This document shows, one piece after another, positions 49,892 through 60,874 of a stretch of DNA of 64,000 nucleotides. Position 1 is the stretch's first letter. Every line of letters starts with the position of its first letter. A program made the position numbers and the translations under genes. Origin of the DNA: Nocardia asteroides. Lineage in GTDB: Bacteria > Actinomycetota > Actinomycetes > Mycobacteriales > Mycobacteriaceae. The notes under the pieces were generated by a model, which was given only the letters and a program-made list of their open reading frames with translations, did no database searches and was not told where the DNA came from. The stretch covers positions 5,074,001-5,138,000 of the forward strand of contig NZ_LR134352.1 in assembly GCF_900637185.1 (NCBI RefSeq). Direction: 5' to 3'.

Positions 49892-51124
49892 TCAGCCGTG
49901 CTGGGGCGGCTGCCAGGGACGGCCGAGCTGATCGTCCGGGTGCGCGGTCTCCGGCTGCGGCGCCACCGGCGGCGGCGACGGCAGCGAAGGGTTCGGCGCC
50001 GGCGGGGTTTTCGGGCGCGGCGGCTCGAAGCCCTCGACCGGCGTACGGGCGGTCGCCTCGGCGGCGCGCACCGCCTGCTCGATCTTCGGGTCCGAGGCGG
50101 TTTCGAACCAGTCGGCGACGTCGGAGTCGTCCTCGATCTTCACCGGCTGTTCCGGCTCGGGCGAGGGCTCGTAGCGGAACACGCCGTCCTCGCCCTTGGT
50201 GGCGAAGTTCTGCGCGAACCCTTCCAGCGCCTTGCCGAAATCGCTGGGCACCAGCCACACCTTGTTGGCGTCGCCGCGCGCGACCATCGGCAGCGTCTGC
50301 ATGTATTGGTAGGCAAGCAGTTCCGGGGTGGGCTTGCCGTTCTTGATGGCGGCGAACACCTTCTCGATGGCCTTGGCCTGACCCTGGGCCTGCAGGTAGG
50401 AGGCGGCCCGCTCACCCTGGGCGCGCAGGATCCGGCTCTGCCGTTCACCCTCGGCCGACAGGATCGCCGACTGCTTGGCGCCCTCGGCGGACAGGATCTG
50501 CGCCTGCTTGGCGCCCTCGGCCGTCTTGATCTGCGATTCGCGGGTGCCCTCGGCGGTGAGGATCATCGCGCGCTTCTCGCGGTCGGCCTTCATCTGCTTC
50601 TCCATCGATTCCTGGATCGACGGCGGCGGATCGATGGACTTGAGCTCGACGCGGGCCACCCGCAGGCCCCAGCGGCCGGTGGCCTCGTCGAGGACGCCGC
50701 GCAGCTGGTTGTTGATCTGGTCGCGGGAGGTCAGCGTCTCCTCGAGGGTCATGCCGCCGACCACGTTGCGCAGCGTGGTGACGGTGAGCTGCTCGACGGC
50801 GGCGATGTAGTTGCTGATCTCGTACACCGCGGCCTGCGGGCTGGTGACCTGGAAGTACACCACCGAGTCGATCTGCAGGGTGAGGTTGTCCTGGGTGATC
50901 ACCGGCTGCGGCGGGAAGGACACCACCCGCTCGCGCAGGTCGACCTTCGCGCGGACGCGATCGGCGAACGGGACGAGGAACGTCAGCTGACCGGACACGG
51001 TGCGCGAGTAGCGCCCGAGCCGTTCGATCACCGCCGCCTCGGCCTGCGGGACGAGTGCGATCGATTTGAAGACCACCACCACGACCAGCAGGACGAGGAC
51101 GGCGGCAACGATCAAGGCAACCAT
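49892..51124 (-). CDS. SPFH/band-7 membrane protein (QmcA/Rv1488-like)
   Basis: This 410-residue protein has an N-terminal transmembrane helix (VALIVAAVLVLLVVVVVF), an SPFH domain (VPQAEAAVIERLGRYSRTVS, then VYFQVTSPQAAVYEISNY) and a long coiled coil with repeated AEG-type motifs (TAEGTRESQIKTAEGAKQAQ). A disordered, Pro-rich tail follows. Such proteins form ring-like scaffolds in the membrane and act with FtsH or NfeD partners. The gene lies three bases from the nfeD gene on the same strand, the typical pair. It is the counterpart of Rv1488. Confidence 0.9.
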   Translation of the reverse strand: MVALIVAAVLVLLVVVVVFKSIALVPQAEAAVIERLGRYSRTVSGQLTFLVPFADRVRAKVDLRERVVSFPPQPVITQDNLTLQIDSVVYFQVTSPQAAVYEISNYIAAVEQLTVTTLRNVVGGMTLEETLTSRDQINNQLRGVLDEATGRWGLRVARVELKSIDPPPSIQESMEKQMKADREKRAMILTAEGTRESQIKTAEGAKQAQILSAEGAKQSAILSAEGERQSRILRAQGERAASYLQAQGQAKAIEKVFAAIKNGKPTPELLAYQYMQTLPMVARGDANKVWLVPSDFGKALEGFAQNFATKGEDGVFRYEPSPEPEQPVKIEDDSDVADWFETASDPKIEQAVRAAEATARTPVEGFEPPRPKTPPAPNPSLPSPPPVAPQPETAHPDDQLGRPWQPPQHG

Positions 51125-51127
51125 TGC

Positions 51128-51559
51128 TCAGGGACCCTTCCAGACGACGGCGGTGGCGCCGTCGATCTTCATCACGTAGACGGTCACACCGGCCTCGTAC
51201 ACCTCGGTGGGGTCGAGCGGCCGCGCCGTCCACACCTCGCCACCGAGCTTGACCTGACCCGAATGTGCCGCCACCTGTTCGAGGACGAGCGCCGACTTCC
51301 CCGGCAGCGCATCGACATTCGTCGGCACCGGCGGCGGGGTGCCGAATTTGCGGCGCAGCACCGGCCGCACACCGAGGAACAACACGGCCGAGACACCGGC
51401 GAACACCAGGGCGTCGCCCCACAGCGGGAGATCCGCCGCGGCGCTGATGCCCGCGGTGCCCAGAGCGGCGACACCGAGCATGAGCAGCGTGAGATCCCCG
51501 GTGAGCATTTCCGCCGCCGCCAGGACGATGCCCGCGATCAGCCAGACTATTGCGGCCAC
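51128..51559 (-). CDS. NfeD-like membrane protein (Rv1487-like)
   Basis: This 143-residue protein has three to four N-terminal hydrophobic helices (IVWLIAGIVLAAAEMLTGDL, then LLMLGVAALGTAGISAAADL) and a C-terminal OB-fold (VLEQVAAHSGQVKLGGEVWT, ARPLDP). NfeD proteins partner with SPFH scaffolds, whose gene follows here. It matches the Rv1487 position in Mycobacterium, supporting a conserved core location. It is divergent from the DUF3097 gene. Confidence 0.9.
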   Translation of the reverse strand: MAAIVWLIAGIVLAAAEMLTGDLTLLMLGVAALGTAGISAAADLPLWGDALVFAGVSAVLFLGVRPVLRRKFGTPPPVPTNVDALPGKSALVLEQVAAHSGQVKLGGEVWTARPLDPTEVYEAGVTVYVMKIDGATAVVWKGP

Positions 51560-51686
51560 ACCTCCACCCTAGCCGTGAAAACCGGTTTCCGGGCGGGCTC
51601 GCCACCCCCGGCCGCGATCGTGCGCTCCAACCGGTTTCGCGTGCCGCTGCCGCCGGTTCGGGCGCCGCGCCTCTAAGCTCGGCCGG

Positions 51687-52513
51687 GTGAGTGGGCGTGA
51701 CATGTACGGCGGCGACATCTATTCCGGGCACCAGCGCACCAAGAAGACCCCGGTGCCGAAGGTGAGCGCGGACCGCGATCTGGTGGTGGAGGACGCGGCG
51801 AGCGGATTCTGTGGCGCCGTAGTCGGTTTCGACCGCAGCTACGACGGCGACTTCGTCAAACTCGAGGACGGCCGCGGCGCGGTCCGGCTGTTCGCGCTGC
51901 GCGAGGCGGCGTTCCTGATCGACGGCAGGCCGGTGACCCTGGTCCGGCCCACCGCGGCGGCGCCGAAGCAGCCCACACGGTCGGCGTCCGGGTCGACCCG
52001 GGTCGAGGGCCTGCGGGCCCGGGTGGCCAGGACCAGCCGGATCTGGGTGGAGGGTGTGCACGACGCCGCCCTCGTGGAGCGGGTCTGGGGCCACGATCTG
52101 CGGGTGGAGGGCGTCGTGGTCGAGCACCTCGAGGGTCTGGACAACCTCGGCGCCCGGCTGACCGAGTTCGGGCCCGGTCCCGGCGCCAGGGTGGGCGTGC
52201 TGGTCGACCACCTGGTGACCGGCTCCAAGGAGACCCAGCTGACCACCGGGCTCGGCCCGCACGTGCTGGTGACCGGGCATCCGTTCATCGACGTGTGGCA
52301 GGCGGTGCGGCCCGCCGCGGTCGGGATCGACGCGTGGCCGGTGGTGCGCGCGGCGAGGACTGGAAGACCGGGATCTGCGCGCGGCTGGGCTGGGGTACCC
52401 CGCAGGAGGGCTGGCGGCGGGTCTACGACGCGGTCGGCTCGTTCCGGGATCTGGAGGCGCCCCTGATCGGGGCCGTGGAACGGCTCATCGACTTCGTCAC
52501 CGAACCCGAGTAG
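51687..52513 (+). pseudogene. DUF3097 protein (Rv1486c-like) with an apparent one-base frameshift
   Basis: From GTG 51687 (probably leaderless; TAAGCT lies just upstream) the frame encodes a typical DUF3097 protein: MYGGDIYSGHQRTKKTPVPK, then RIWVEGVHDAALVERVWGHD and VLVTGHPFIDVWQAVRP. After AWPVV the frame turns into Arg/Gly-rich nonsense. The expected continuation (RGEDWKTGICARLGWGTPQE and on to DFVTEPE) is in the next frame and ends at 52513. A single missing C at about 52,346-52,347 would restore GTGGTG-CCG-CGC-GGC-GAG. It is a conserved core gene, so a sequence error or recent mutation is likely. Confidence 0.75.
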
Positions 52514-52577
52514 TCCAGGCGCAGGTCAGACAGGTACTCAGTGCCCGCACACGAAGCCGGGCAAACCTTTATGCTCG

Positions 52578-53399
52578 ATGATTATGTGCTCTCCCAGTGC
52601 CACGCTGACGCTGTGGGCCGGCTCCTGGCTGGCCGGTACCAGCGCGCCCGACGACCTGTTGGAGGCACTGCACGCCTGGGCACCGCGGCACACCCTCGCC
52701 GCCGGCGATCCCGTGACCGGCGGCCGCACCGACCTGCCGTGGACCTCGCGCGGCGAGGCCGCGGGAACCGGGGTCATGCCCCTGCTCAAGGTGATCCGCG
52801 AGGCCATGGCCCCCGCGGGCGCCCAGCTGCGGCTGGTCCTGCCCGCCGCCGGTGACGTGCGTGGGCTGCCCATCGGCACGGCCTTCGCGGCCGACGCGGT
52901 GGACGCCGAGGAAGGGCTGCTGCTGGGAGTGCCCGGCGAGCAGGGCGCCGGTCTGATCCCGCAGTGGGACGACGACGAGACCCTGCAGTGGACCGTCTAC
53001 AGCGTCGAGATCCCGCGGACCAGCGGGCCCGACATGTCACTGGGCGAAGCGGAATACACCATGCGCGAATCGGTGCGCGACGCCGCCGACGCGCTCATGC
53101 GACTGCACACCACCGCAGTCGGTTCCGGCGACGCCGATCCGCGCGAGCAGATCGAAGCGCAACTGGCCGCCTACTCCCGGCACGCCTACCCCGACTCGAT
53201 CCCGTTGCGCGCCAAGCGCATTCTCGACACCGCCGATCACGTGGCGGCGATCCTCACCGTCGCCCAGCACGAGCCCGCGTCGTCGCCGACCTCGGCCAGC
53301 GCGCTCGGCGCGCACGAGTCGCTGCTGCGACCGCTGTGGAACACGATCCGGCAGGCCCGGCTGGTGGCGGTGCACGCCGCCGCCGGACCCGGCCGGTAG
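52578..53399 (+). CDS. Conserved hypothetical protein
   Basis: This 273-residue, mostly soluble protein has no family I recognise. It starts with an alpha/beta-like segment (LTLWAGSWLAGTSAPDDLLE), contains AQLRLVLPAAGDVRGLPIGT and the acidic ETLQWTVYSVEIP. Its C-terminal half is helical (GEAEYTMRESVRDAADALMR, then AKRILDTADHVAAILTVAQH). The start could be ATG 52578 or 52584. It lies in the conserved block near the SPFH/NfeD genes and is convergent with a small membrane protein gene, five bases away. Confidence 0.7.
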   Translation: MIMCSPSATLTLWAGSWLAGTSAPDDLLEALHAWAPRHTLAAGDPVTGGRTDLPWTSRGEAAGTGVMPLLKVIREAMAPAGAQLRLVLPAAGDVRGLPIGTAFAADAVDAEEGLLLGVPGEQGAGLIPQWDDDETLQWTVYSVEIPRTSGPDMSLGEAEYTMRESVRDAADALMRLHTTAVGSGDADPREQIEAQLAAYSRHAYPDSIPLRAKRILDTADHVAAILTVAQHEPASSPTSASALGAHESLLRPLWNTIRQARLVAVHAAAGPGR

Positions 53400-53403
53400 G
53401 TCC

Positions 53404-53832
53404 TCAGCGCCGGTACGGCTGCTGGTACTGCGGCTGACCCGGGTAGGGCGCGTACTGCTGCGGGTACGGCATCGGCTGCTGCGGCGGATACGGCTGCGGG
53501 TACTGCCCCTGCTGCGGGTACGGCGGCGGATAGTGGCCCTGCGGCTGCTGCGGGTAACCCTGCTGGTACTGCGGCGGATACGGCTGCTGCGCGACCGGCT
53601 GCGGATAGGGCTGCCGGTACTGCTGGGGCGGCAGCTGCCGCGGCGCGTCATTGTTCGAGCTGTACTTGCGGATCACGACGATGAGCACGATCAGCACGAC
53701 CACCACCAGGATGGTGATCCACAGCCAATCCGGCAGGCCGATGCCGACGCTCGTTCCACCGCCACCACCGCGCCGGGCCTGCACGGCCTCGGTGAGTGCC
53801 AGTGTGGTCACCGGCAATTCGGCATGATTCAT
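53404..53832 (-). CDS. Small membrane protein with Pro/Gln/Tyr-rich tail
   Basis: This 142-residue protein starts at ATG 53832 after GGGGGAGG. It has one strong transmembrane helix (LWITILVVVVLIVLIVVI) near residues 36-53. A cytoplasmic-side or external tail follows, made of repeats of QQPYPPQY, QGYPQQP and similar, ending in QPQYQQPYRR. Such low-complexity PQY tails occur in actinobacterial cell-surface or division-linked proteins. No function is known. An N-terminal Gly-rich linker (RRGGGGG) precedes the helix. Confidence 0.75.
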   Translation of the reverse strand: MNHAELPVTTLALTEAVQARRGGGGGTSVGIGLPDWLWITILVVVVLIVLIVVIRKYSSNNDAPRQLPPQQYRQPYPQPVAQQPYPPQYQQGYPQQPQGHYPPPYPQQGQYPQPYPPQQPMPYPQQYAPYPGQPQYQQPYRR

Positions 53833-53935
53833 CGGGCCTCCCCCGTAACGACTGTCCACCTTCCCTCGAAGGTCTGCGCGCAGATGCTAGCGCAGTGTGC
53901 GCGCGAAGCGGCAAGTGCCGGTTGGCGTTCCGGAT

Positions 53936-54940
53936 TCACCGGCAGTCATGAGGTGGCGGTACCGCACCCGTGGGAAAGAAGTCGATGCGATTGGCGTCCG
54001 AGCGCGGGAGCAGGAAGGCCACGCCGTTGTCCTTGTTCCACGAGGCAGGCAGCAGCAGGTACTGGTTGCCCGACTGCAGCACGAGTTTCAGCCCGTCGTA
54101 GCGGAAGTGGTAGGCGGAATCATCGGCGGGACAACGGAGTTCGACGACCCCCGGCGCCGCCAGCCCCAGCCGCTTGTCCGAATAGACCGATACACTCGGC
54201 TGCTCGGCGAACTCCGCGACCTGCTCGACCGCCCGGCCCGTACCGACCGCCGCGGAGTAGTCGGCGACCGCCCAGAACAGCCCGACACCGATCAACACGA
54301 ACACCGCACCCCACTCCCCCGCCGTGAGCACGTCACCGGCGGGTTCGTTCCCCGGCTCGGCCCGGCGCCACCGTACGGCCGACACCACCAGCACGATCCC
54401 ACCCACCAGGCACAGTCCCGGCGCGCCGACCACCGTCCGCAACGGCGTCGCCACGACCATATTGAGCAGCCCCGCGGCGACGAGCACGACCCCGGCGACG
54501 ATGGTCACCCGCACCAGCACCCGCCGCTGCACCCCACTCATTCGCGGCACCACGAACTCCCGGATCACCCTCCGGCACAACAGATACCCCAGGAACAGGC
54601 ACGCCCCCGCCGCGAGCGGGAGGAACAGCGGATCCTGACTCCGCATCAGATAGTCCTGCGTGGTCAGCCCGATCGTCGTCGAGTTCACCCCGAAGTAGTC
54701 GAAGAACCAGTACGCGTGCGACCACCCGAAGAAGAACAGCAGCGCGGTGATCAGCGTCATCGGCGCGGCAATATTCCGGATCATCACCCCGAGCCGGGTC
54801 AGACCGGACTCCGTGGGCGGGGCCGCCGCCGCAGTTCCGGCCGATGGTTCCCGGGTCGGACCCGGCGTCGCCGCGCCCGTCGAACGGTGCGCGCCGTTCC
54901 CGGAATGCGCCGCGCCGGAGGAGTGCGTTTCGGTGCTCAT
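53936..54940 (-). CDS. Polytopic membrane protein of unknown function
   Basis: This 334-residue protein has a low-complexity N-terminus (Ser, Gly, Ala, Thr) and then about five hydrophobic helices between residues 50 and 240 (for example APMTLITALLFFFGWSHAYW, then VLVRVTIVAGVVLVAAGLLN and GAVFVLIGVGLFWAV). The C-terminal 90 residues form an external domain (VAEFAEQPSVSVYSDKRLGL, then VELRCPADDSAYHFRYDGLK). No family is recognised. It lies between other reverse-strand envelope genes and may be part of that transcript. Confidence 0.7.
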   Translation of the reverse strand: MSTETHSSGAAHSGNGAHRSTGAATPGPTREPSAGTAAAAPPTESGLTRLGVMIRNIAAPMTLITALLFFFGWSHAYWFFDYFGVNSTTIGLTTQDYLMRSQDPLFLPLAAGACLFLGYLLCRRVIREFVVPRMSGVQRRVLVRVTIVAGVVLVAAGLLNMVVATPLRTVVGAPGLCLVGGIVLVVSAVRWRRAEPGNEPAGDVLTAGEWGAVFVLIGVGLFWAVADYSAAVGTGRAVEQVAEFAEQPSVSVYSDKRLGLAAPGVVELRCPADDSAYHFRYDGLKLVLQSGNQYLLLPASWNKDNGVAFLLPRSDANRIDFFPTGAVPPPHDCR

Positions 54941-55258
54941 CTCGTCGTCCTTTCCATCACGGTGCCACCGCCGGACCGCAGCCAGTGTGTCCCGGCATCG
55001 CCGATGCGCCCGCCCGGTTGTGCCGCCGCCAGTGCCCGTGCCACCGCCGGTCGGGTCCTGTGACGACCGCAGGCAAGGCGGTTGCTCCGGTCCAGCTGTT
55101 CATGACGGTCTCCGTGTCCATCCCGTCAACCACCGGACTGCCACGGGGGCGTCTCGGGGTCGCCGGTGCCGGAGCCGGACGGGTCGAAGACACCGCCCGT
55201 CGATCCGCTGGTCGCCATGCCATGGGTCGTCTCGCCAGCGCTGATTGCGGTCGTCCCG
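54941..55258 (-). other. Gap that continues the Gly-rich protein in another frame
   Basis: Most of this 318-base gap on the reverse strand reads as a Gly/Ser/Thr-rich continuation of the lipoprotein gene that follows (GGSSGESSGTTAISAGETTH, ending in PPWQSGG at 55126), but out of frame with it. The 185 bases nearest 54,941 show no gene. Confidence 0.45.
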
Positions 55259-56434
55259 CTACTCTCGCCACTGCTGCCGCCACCCCGTGGTACCCCCAGT
55301 GGTGCCTCCTCCGCCGCTGGTCTCGCCCACGCCACCAGCCGTTCCGCCTCCGGTGCCTGTGCCACCGCCAGTCGACCCCGCGCCACCGGTTCCGTCACCG
55401 CCCGAGGCGCCGCTGATCCCGCCGACGCCTCCGGTCTCGCCACCGCCCCCGGTTCCACCGATCCCGCCCGTGTCCCCGGTCCCGCCGGTGCCGCCCGTGC
55501 CACCGGTCCCGCCGGTGCCGCCGGTGTCGCCCGTGCTGCCAGTCTCGCCGTTGCCACCGGTGCCACCGTTGCCACCGGTGCCACCGGTGCCACCGGTGCC
55601 GCCGGTCTCGCCAGTGCCGCCAGTCCCGCCCGTGCCACCGGTGCCGCCGGTCTCGCCAGTGCCGCCAGTCCCGCCAGTCCCGCTGGTGCCGTCGCCGGTG
55701 GCCGGGCATGGTTCGCTGCCGGAGAGTTGCACCGTCACCGCGGTGCCGGCGGCGACTGTTCCGCCGCTGGGTGACAGGCCGCCGAAAGTGCATTCCCGTT
55801 CGTCGGGATTCGTGATGACGTAGGACAGGGGGAGGCAGTTCGCGTCGTGGCCGGCTTCGGTGCAGGCTGCGGCGGCGGCGGCTTCGATGCGGCCCTGTAG
55901 TTCCGGAGTGAAGGTGCTGCCCACTTCCTGGAACGAGGGGATCTTGACCGGGGAACCTTTCGCCTGGTTTCCGCCGGGCGGCTTCGGTGCGGGCGGTGGA
56001 GCACCACCGGCGGGCGGGCGTGAGCCCGGGCCGACCGGGGCGCCCGGGGCGCCGTTTCCGCCACCGGACTGTCCGATCGGGCCGCCAGGTGCCTGTCCGC
56101 CACCGGCATTCTGACCGCCGGATGACGCCCCGCCACCGAAGTCCTGCCCACCGGACGATTCGCCTCCTCCGGAATCCCGACCGGTGGGCGATCCCCCGCC
56201 CGGGTCCTGATCCGCGGAGGCCGAGTGGCCGGGGCCGGCGGCATCGGTGGAGATCGGGTCGGCCGCGGGCCGCACACAGCTGATCGTCAGCGTGGCCGCG
56301 GCAGCCAGCGCGGCGAGCGCCGCCACTCGGCGCAGACGGGTCCCGGCAGGGTCGCTCGCCCGGTGCCGGGCACTCGGCCCGGAAACCCGGCGCGGGGCCG
56401 ACGTCGGATCAGGTCGAACCGGTTCGCATCGCAT
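55259..56434 (-). CDS. Lipoprotein with PASTA-like segment and long TGG-repeat region
   Basis: This 391-residue protein starts at ATG 56434 after AGGAGAGGA. It has a lipoprotein signal (LAALAAAATLTISC) and a Gly/Pro-rich linker. A conserved-looking domain of about 90 residues follows (VGSTFTPELQGRIEAAAAAA, then DANCLPLSYVITNPDERECT and VAAGTAVTVQLSGSEPCP), with paired cysteines. A repeat region of GGTGGTGETGG units is encoded by 9- and 18-base repeats at about 55,385-55,700. The annotated end (WRQQWRE) breaks the Gly-rich pattern. Removing one G from a run of four at 55,283-55,286 restores a Gly/Ser-rich tail ending at 55,126, so the C-terminus is probably frameshifted. Confidence 0.75.
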   Translation of the reverse strand: MRCEPVRPDPTSAPRRVSGPSARHRASDPAGTRLRRVAALAALAAAATLTISCVRPAADPISTDAAGPGHSASADQDPGGGSPTGRDSGGGESSGGQDFGGGASSGGQNAGGGQAPGGPIGQSGGGNGAPGAPVGPGSRPPAGGAPPPAPKPPGGNQAKGSPVKIPSFQEVGSTFTPELQGRIEAAAAAACTEAGHDANCLPLSYVITNPDERECTFGGLSPSGGTVAAGTAVTVQLSGSEPCPATGDGTSGTGGTGGTGETGGTGGTGGTGGTGETGGTGGTGGTGGNGGTGGNGETGSTGDTGGTGGTGGTGGTGGTGDTGGIGGTGGGGETGGVGGISGASGGDGTGGAGSTGGGTGTGGGTAGGVGETSGGGGTTGGTTGWRQQWRE

Positions 56435-56585
56435 CGTCCTCTCCTGTCGTGCAGGTGGGACGAGAATGCGCCCCGAAGGTTCCGGTGCGCGCGCGTAAGC
56501 GACTACTCGACTGTTCCGCGCGAGGGGCACGGGCGTCCGAGGTACGCGGGCCTACCGACATCCGGAGGGCACCGCCGAGGACGGT

Positions 56586-56984
56586 TCAGAATCCGCCGAG
56601 TGCCGTTTTCAGGTCGGGGACGTCGAGGACGACCAGGGTCTCGTCACGGACCACCGGGCACGTCTGGGTGGTGACGGTGTCGACGATGTTCCGGTTCCAG
56701 GAGATGGCGGAATTGGCGACGGTGTCCTGGACCGTCCACAGCTTCATCGCCCCGGTGAACGCCACCCGCGCCACGCGGGGACCCAGCGCGTGCCAGGTGC
56801 CCTTCTGTCCGTCGAGGATCCCGCACAGTTCGTCGACCGAGGGTTGCGAGATGGTGGGTTCTGTCGGGGTGGGGCCCGCGTCGTCGTAGCCGGAGTCGTT
56901 GCCACAGCCGCTGATCCCGAGGGCGGTCGCGGCCAGGACGAGCAGCAGGCCCGTGGACCTGGCACGGCGGGTCATCGAACGCAT
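56586..56984 (-). CDS. Small lipoprotein, DUF3558-like
   Basis: This 132-residue protein starts at ATG 56984 after CGGAGGA. It has a lipoprotein signal peptide (STGLLLVLAATALGISGCGN, Cys at the lipobox). The mature part resembles DUF3558-type lipoproteins: SVDELCGILDGQKGTWHALG, then a Trp-containing core and TVTTQTCPVVRDETLVVLDV, with two cysteines likely to form a disulfide. It is located between the Gly-rich lipoprotein and hemH, all on the reverse strand. Function is not known. Confidence 0.7.
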   Translation of the reverse strand: MRSMTRRARSTGLLLVLAATALGISGCGNDSGYDDAGPTPTEPTISQPSVDELCGILDGQKGTWHALGPRVARVAFTGAMKLWTVQDTVANSAISWNRNIVDTVTTQTCPVVRDETLVVLDVPDLKTALGGF

Positions 56985-57070
56985 CGGAAGTCCTCCGATC
57001 TGTCGAGCACAACACCGCAAAGCCTACTCCCCGCACCACACCGGCCCGGCGAATGTTTATCCGGTTGTGT

Positions 57071-58129
57071 TCAGGACCGCGCCGGACGCGCTGCCGGGGC
57101 GCAGCATCCGGGCGCACAGAGCGCACCGTCGACGGTGCAGCCGTAGCCGGGGACCTCGCCGAGTTCCCGGACCGCGCCACCGGCGAGCTGCTCCTGGACC
57201 AGCTCGACGATCATCCGGGAGAAGCGGGCATCGGTGCCGGGCGTCCCCGCGCGCGCGAAGGCCATCCCGAGTTCGGCCGCCTTGTCGGCCGCCTCGTTGT
57301 CCAGGTCCCAGATCACCTCGAGATGGTCGGAGACGAAACCGACCGGGCACACCACGACGGCGTCGATCCCCTTGCCGTGCAACACTTCCAGGTGGTCCAC
57401 GATGTCGGGTTCCAGCCACGGCACCTGCGGTGGCCCGGACCGGGACTGCCAGACCACGTCGTAGTCGGCGAAACCGGTTGCGGCGGCACACAATCGGGCC
57501 GCTTCGGCGACCTGCCTGCTGTAGAGCCTGCCGCCGTCGGCCGGCGGGCCCGCGGCGATGTCGGCCGAGACGGGGATCGAGTGCGCGGTGAACACCAGGC
57601 GCGCACCATCGCGCCGGTCGGCAGGGAGACGGCCGAGCGCGGCGGTGACGGCGTCGGCGAACGAGGCGATCAGCAGCGGATGATCGTAGTACTGGCGCAG
57701 TTTCGTCAGCTGGGGCGCGTCGGCGCCGACGGCGGTGCGGGCGCGGGCGATGTCCTCGTCGTACTGGCGGCAGCCGGAGTAACCACCCCAGGCCGAGGTG
57801 GGGAACACCAGCGCCGAGCGCACACCGTCGGCGGTCATCGTGGCGACGGTGTCCTCCACCATCGGATGCCAGTTGCGGTTGCCGAAATACACCGGCAGGT
57901 CGAGTCCGGCGTCGGCCAGATCGGCCTCGAGCGCGGCGATGATCTGCCGGTTCAGCGCGTTGATCGGCGAGACCCCGCCGAAATGCAGGTAGTGCTGGGC
58001 GACCTCGTCGAGGCGCGCGCGGGGGATCCCGCGACCCCGAGTGACGTTCTCCAGGAAAGGAATGACGTCCTCGGGGCCCTCGGGGCCACCGAAGGACAGC
58101 AGCAGCAGTGCGTCGGCGGAGCCGGACAC
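57071..58129 (-). CDS. hemH: Ferrochelatase (coproporphyrin-type)
   Basis: This 352-residue enzyme inserts iron into the porphyrin ring in the last part of haem synthesis; in actinobacteria it acts on coproporphyrin III. Seen features: [20 protein letters not shown] at the N-terminus, the active-site region [15 protein letters not shown] with the catalytic His, and [20 protein letters not shown]. The C-terminal [18 protein letters not shown], together with [11 protein letters not shown] earlier, supplies the four cysteines that hold a [2Fe-2S] cluster in the mycobacterial enzyme. The GTG at 58129 follows AAGGAGG. It lies 25 bases after inhA, as in Mycobacterium. Confidence 0.93.
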   Translation of the reverse strand: MSGSADALLLLSFGGPEGPEDVIPFLENVTRGRGIPRARLDEVAQHYLHFGGVSPINALNRQIIAALEADLADAGLDLPVYFGNRNWHPMVEDTVATMTADGVRSALVFPTSAWGGYSGCRQYDEDIARARTAVGADAPQLTKLRQYYDHPLLIASFADAVTAALGRLPADRRDGARLVFTAHSIPVSADIAAGPPADGGRLYSRQVAEAARLCAAATGFADYDVVWQSRSGPPQVPWLEPDIVDHLEVLHGKGIDAVVVCPVGFVSDHLEVIWDLDNEAADKAAELGMAFARAGTPGTDARFSRMIVELVQEQLAGGAVRELGEVPGYGCTVDGALCAPGCCAPAARPARS

Positions 58130-58154
58130 GGTCCGCGCCTCCTTCGTCTCGGGA

Positions 58155-58988
58155 TCAGTTGGTGAAGTTCTCCGGGAACCACATGTTGTGGCTGGCACCG
58201 CCGTCGACGTAGATGATCGAGCCGGTGGTGGCGGGCAGCCAATCCGAGAGCAGCGCCACGATGGACTTGCCCACGGCGCGCGCGTCGGCACCGTCCCAGC
58301 CGATCGGGGAGGCGCCGTCCCAGTACTCGTCGAGCTGACGCAGCTGCTTGGCGTCGTCGGTGGCGGTGCCCGCGATGGCCTTGGCCGCGAGGGTCTTCAC
58401 CGGACCCGCGGCGATCAGGTTGGACCGGATCTTCTTGGCGTAACCCACTTCCCGGGCCACGTACCGGTTCACCGATTCCAGCGCCGCCTTGGAGACGCCC
58501 ATCCAGTTGTAGTACGGCATCGCCACGCGCGGATCGAAGTCCATGCCGACGATGGAGCCGCCCTCGTTCATCACGGGCAGCACGGCGCGGGCCAGCGAGG
58601 CGTAGCTCCACGCGGAGATCTCGAAGGACTTCGCCACATCGGGGCCGGGGCCCTCCAGGAACGGCACCGCGTCCGGGCCCATCAGGGTCTTGGGCGCGAA
58701 GGCGATCGAGTGCAGCACGCCGTCGACGCCCTCGGGCGCCAGCGCGCGGATGGCGTCGGCCAGCGCGCCCAGGTTCTCCTCGTTGGTGACGTCGAGCGGA
58801 ATCGCCGGCGGCACCTCCTGCGGCAGGCGCTTGGCGATGCGGTCGATCAGCCGCAGCCGCTCCGGGATGCCGGTGATGATCACCTTCGCGCCCTGCTCCT
58901 GCGCGACCGCGGCCGCGCTGAACGCGATCGACGAATCGGTGATGATGCCGGTGACCAGAATGGTCTTGCCTTCGAGCAGTCCGCCCAT
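58155..58988 (-). CDS. inhA: Enoyl-[acyl-carrier-protein] reductase InhA
   Basis: This 277-residue NADH-dependent enoyl-ACP reductase belongs to the FAS-II system that extends mycolic-acid precursors. It closely follows M. tuberculosis Inh[21 protein letters not shown] at the start, [10 protein letters not shown] around the S94 region, [20 protein letters not shown] with the catalytic Tyr and Lys, and [20 protein letters not shown] near the end. The ATG at 58988 is preceded by CAGGAG. It is flanked by fabG upstream and hemH downstream on the same strand, the conserved order. This gene marks the organism as a mycolic-acid producer. Confidence 0.96.
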   Translation of the reverse strand: MGGLLEGKTILVTGIITDSSIAFSAAAVAQEQGAKVIITGIPERLRLIDRIAKRLPQEVPPAIPLDVTNEENLGALADAIRALAPEGVDGVLHSIAFAPKTLMGPDAVPFLEGPGPDVAKSFEISAWSYASLARAVLPVMNEGGSIVGMDFDPRVAMPYYNWMGVSKAALESVNRYVAREVGYAKKIRSNLIAAGPVKTLAAKAIAGTATDDAKQLRQLDEYWDGASPIGWDGADARAVGKSIVALLSDWLPATTGSIIYVDGGASHNMWFPENFTN

Positions 58989-59069
58989 GAGTTTTCGGTT
59001 CTCCTGAAATCTGGTGGTCGTTTCGTACGCCACCGGATTGTCGGCGGCGCGGTGCGATCCGTTAGCGGG

Positions 59070-60870
<1,801 letters not shown>

Positions 60871-60874
<4 letters not shown>

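Noticed and set aside
55385..55700. CRISPR array or other regulatory repeat array
   Set aside because: The repeats are short, contiguous and in frame with a Gly-rich lipoprotein, with no spacers; they are coding repeats.
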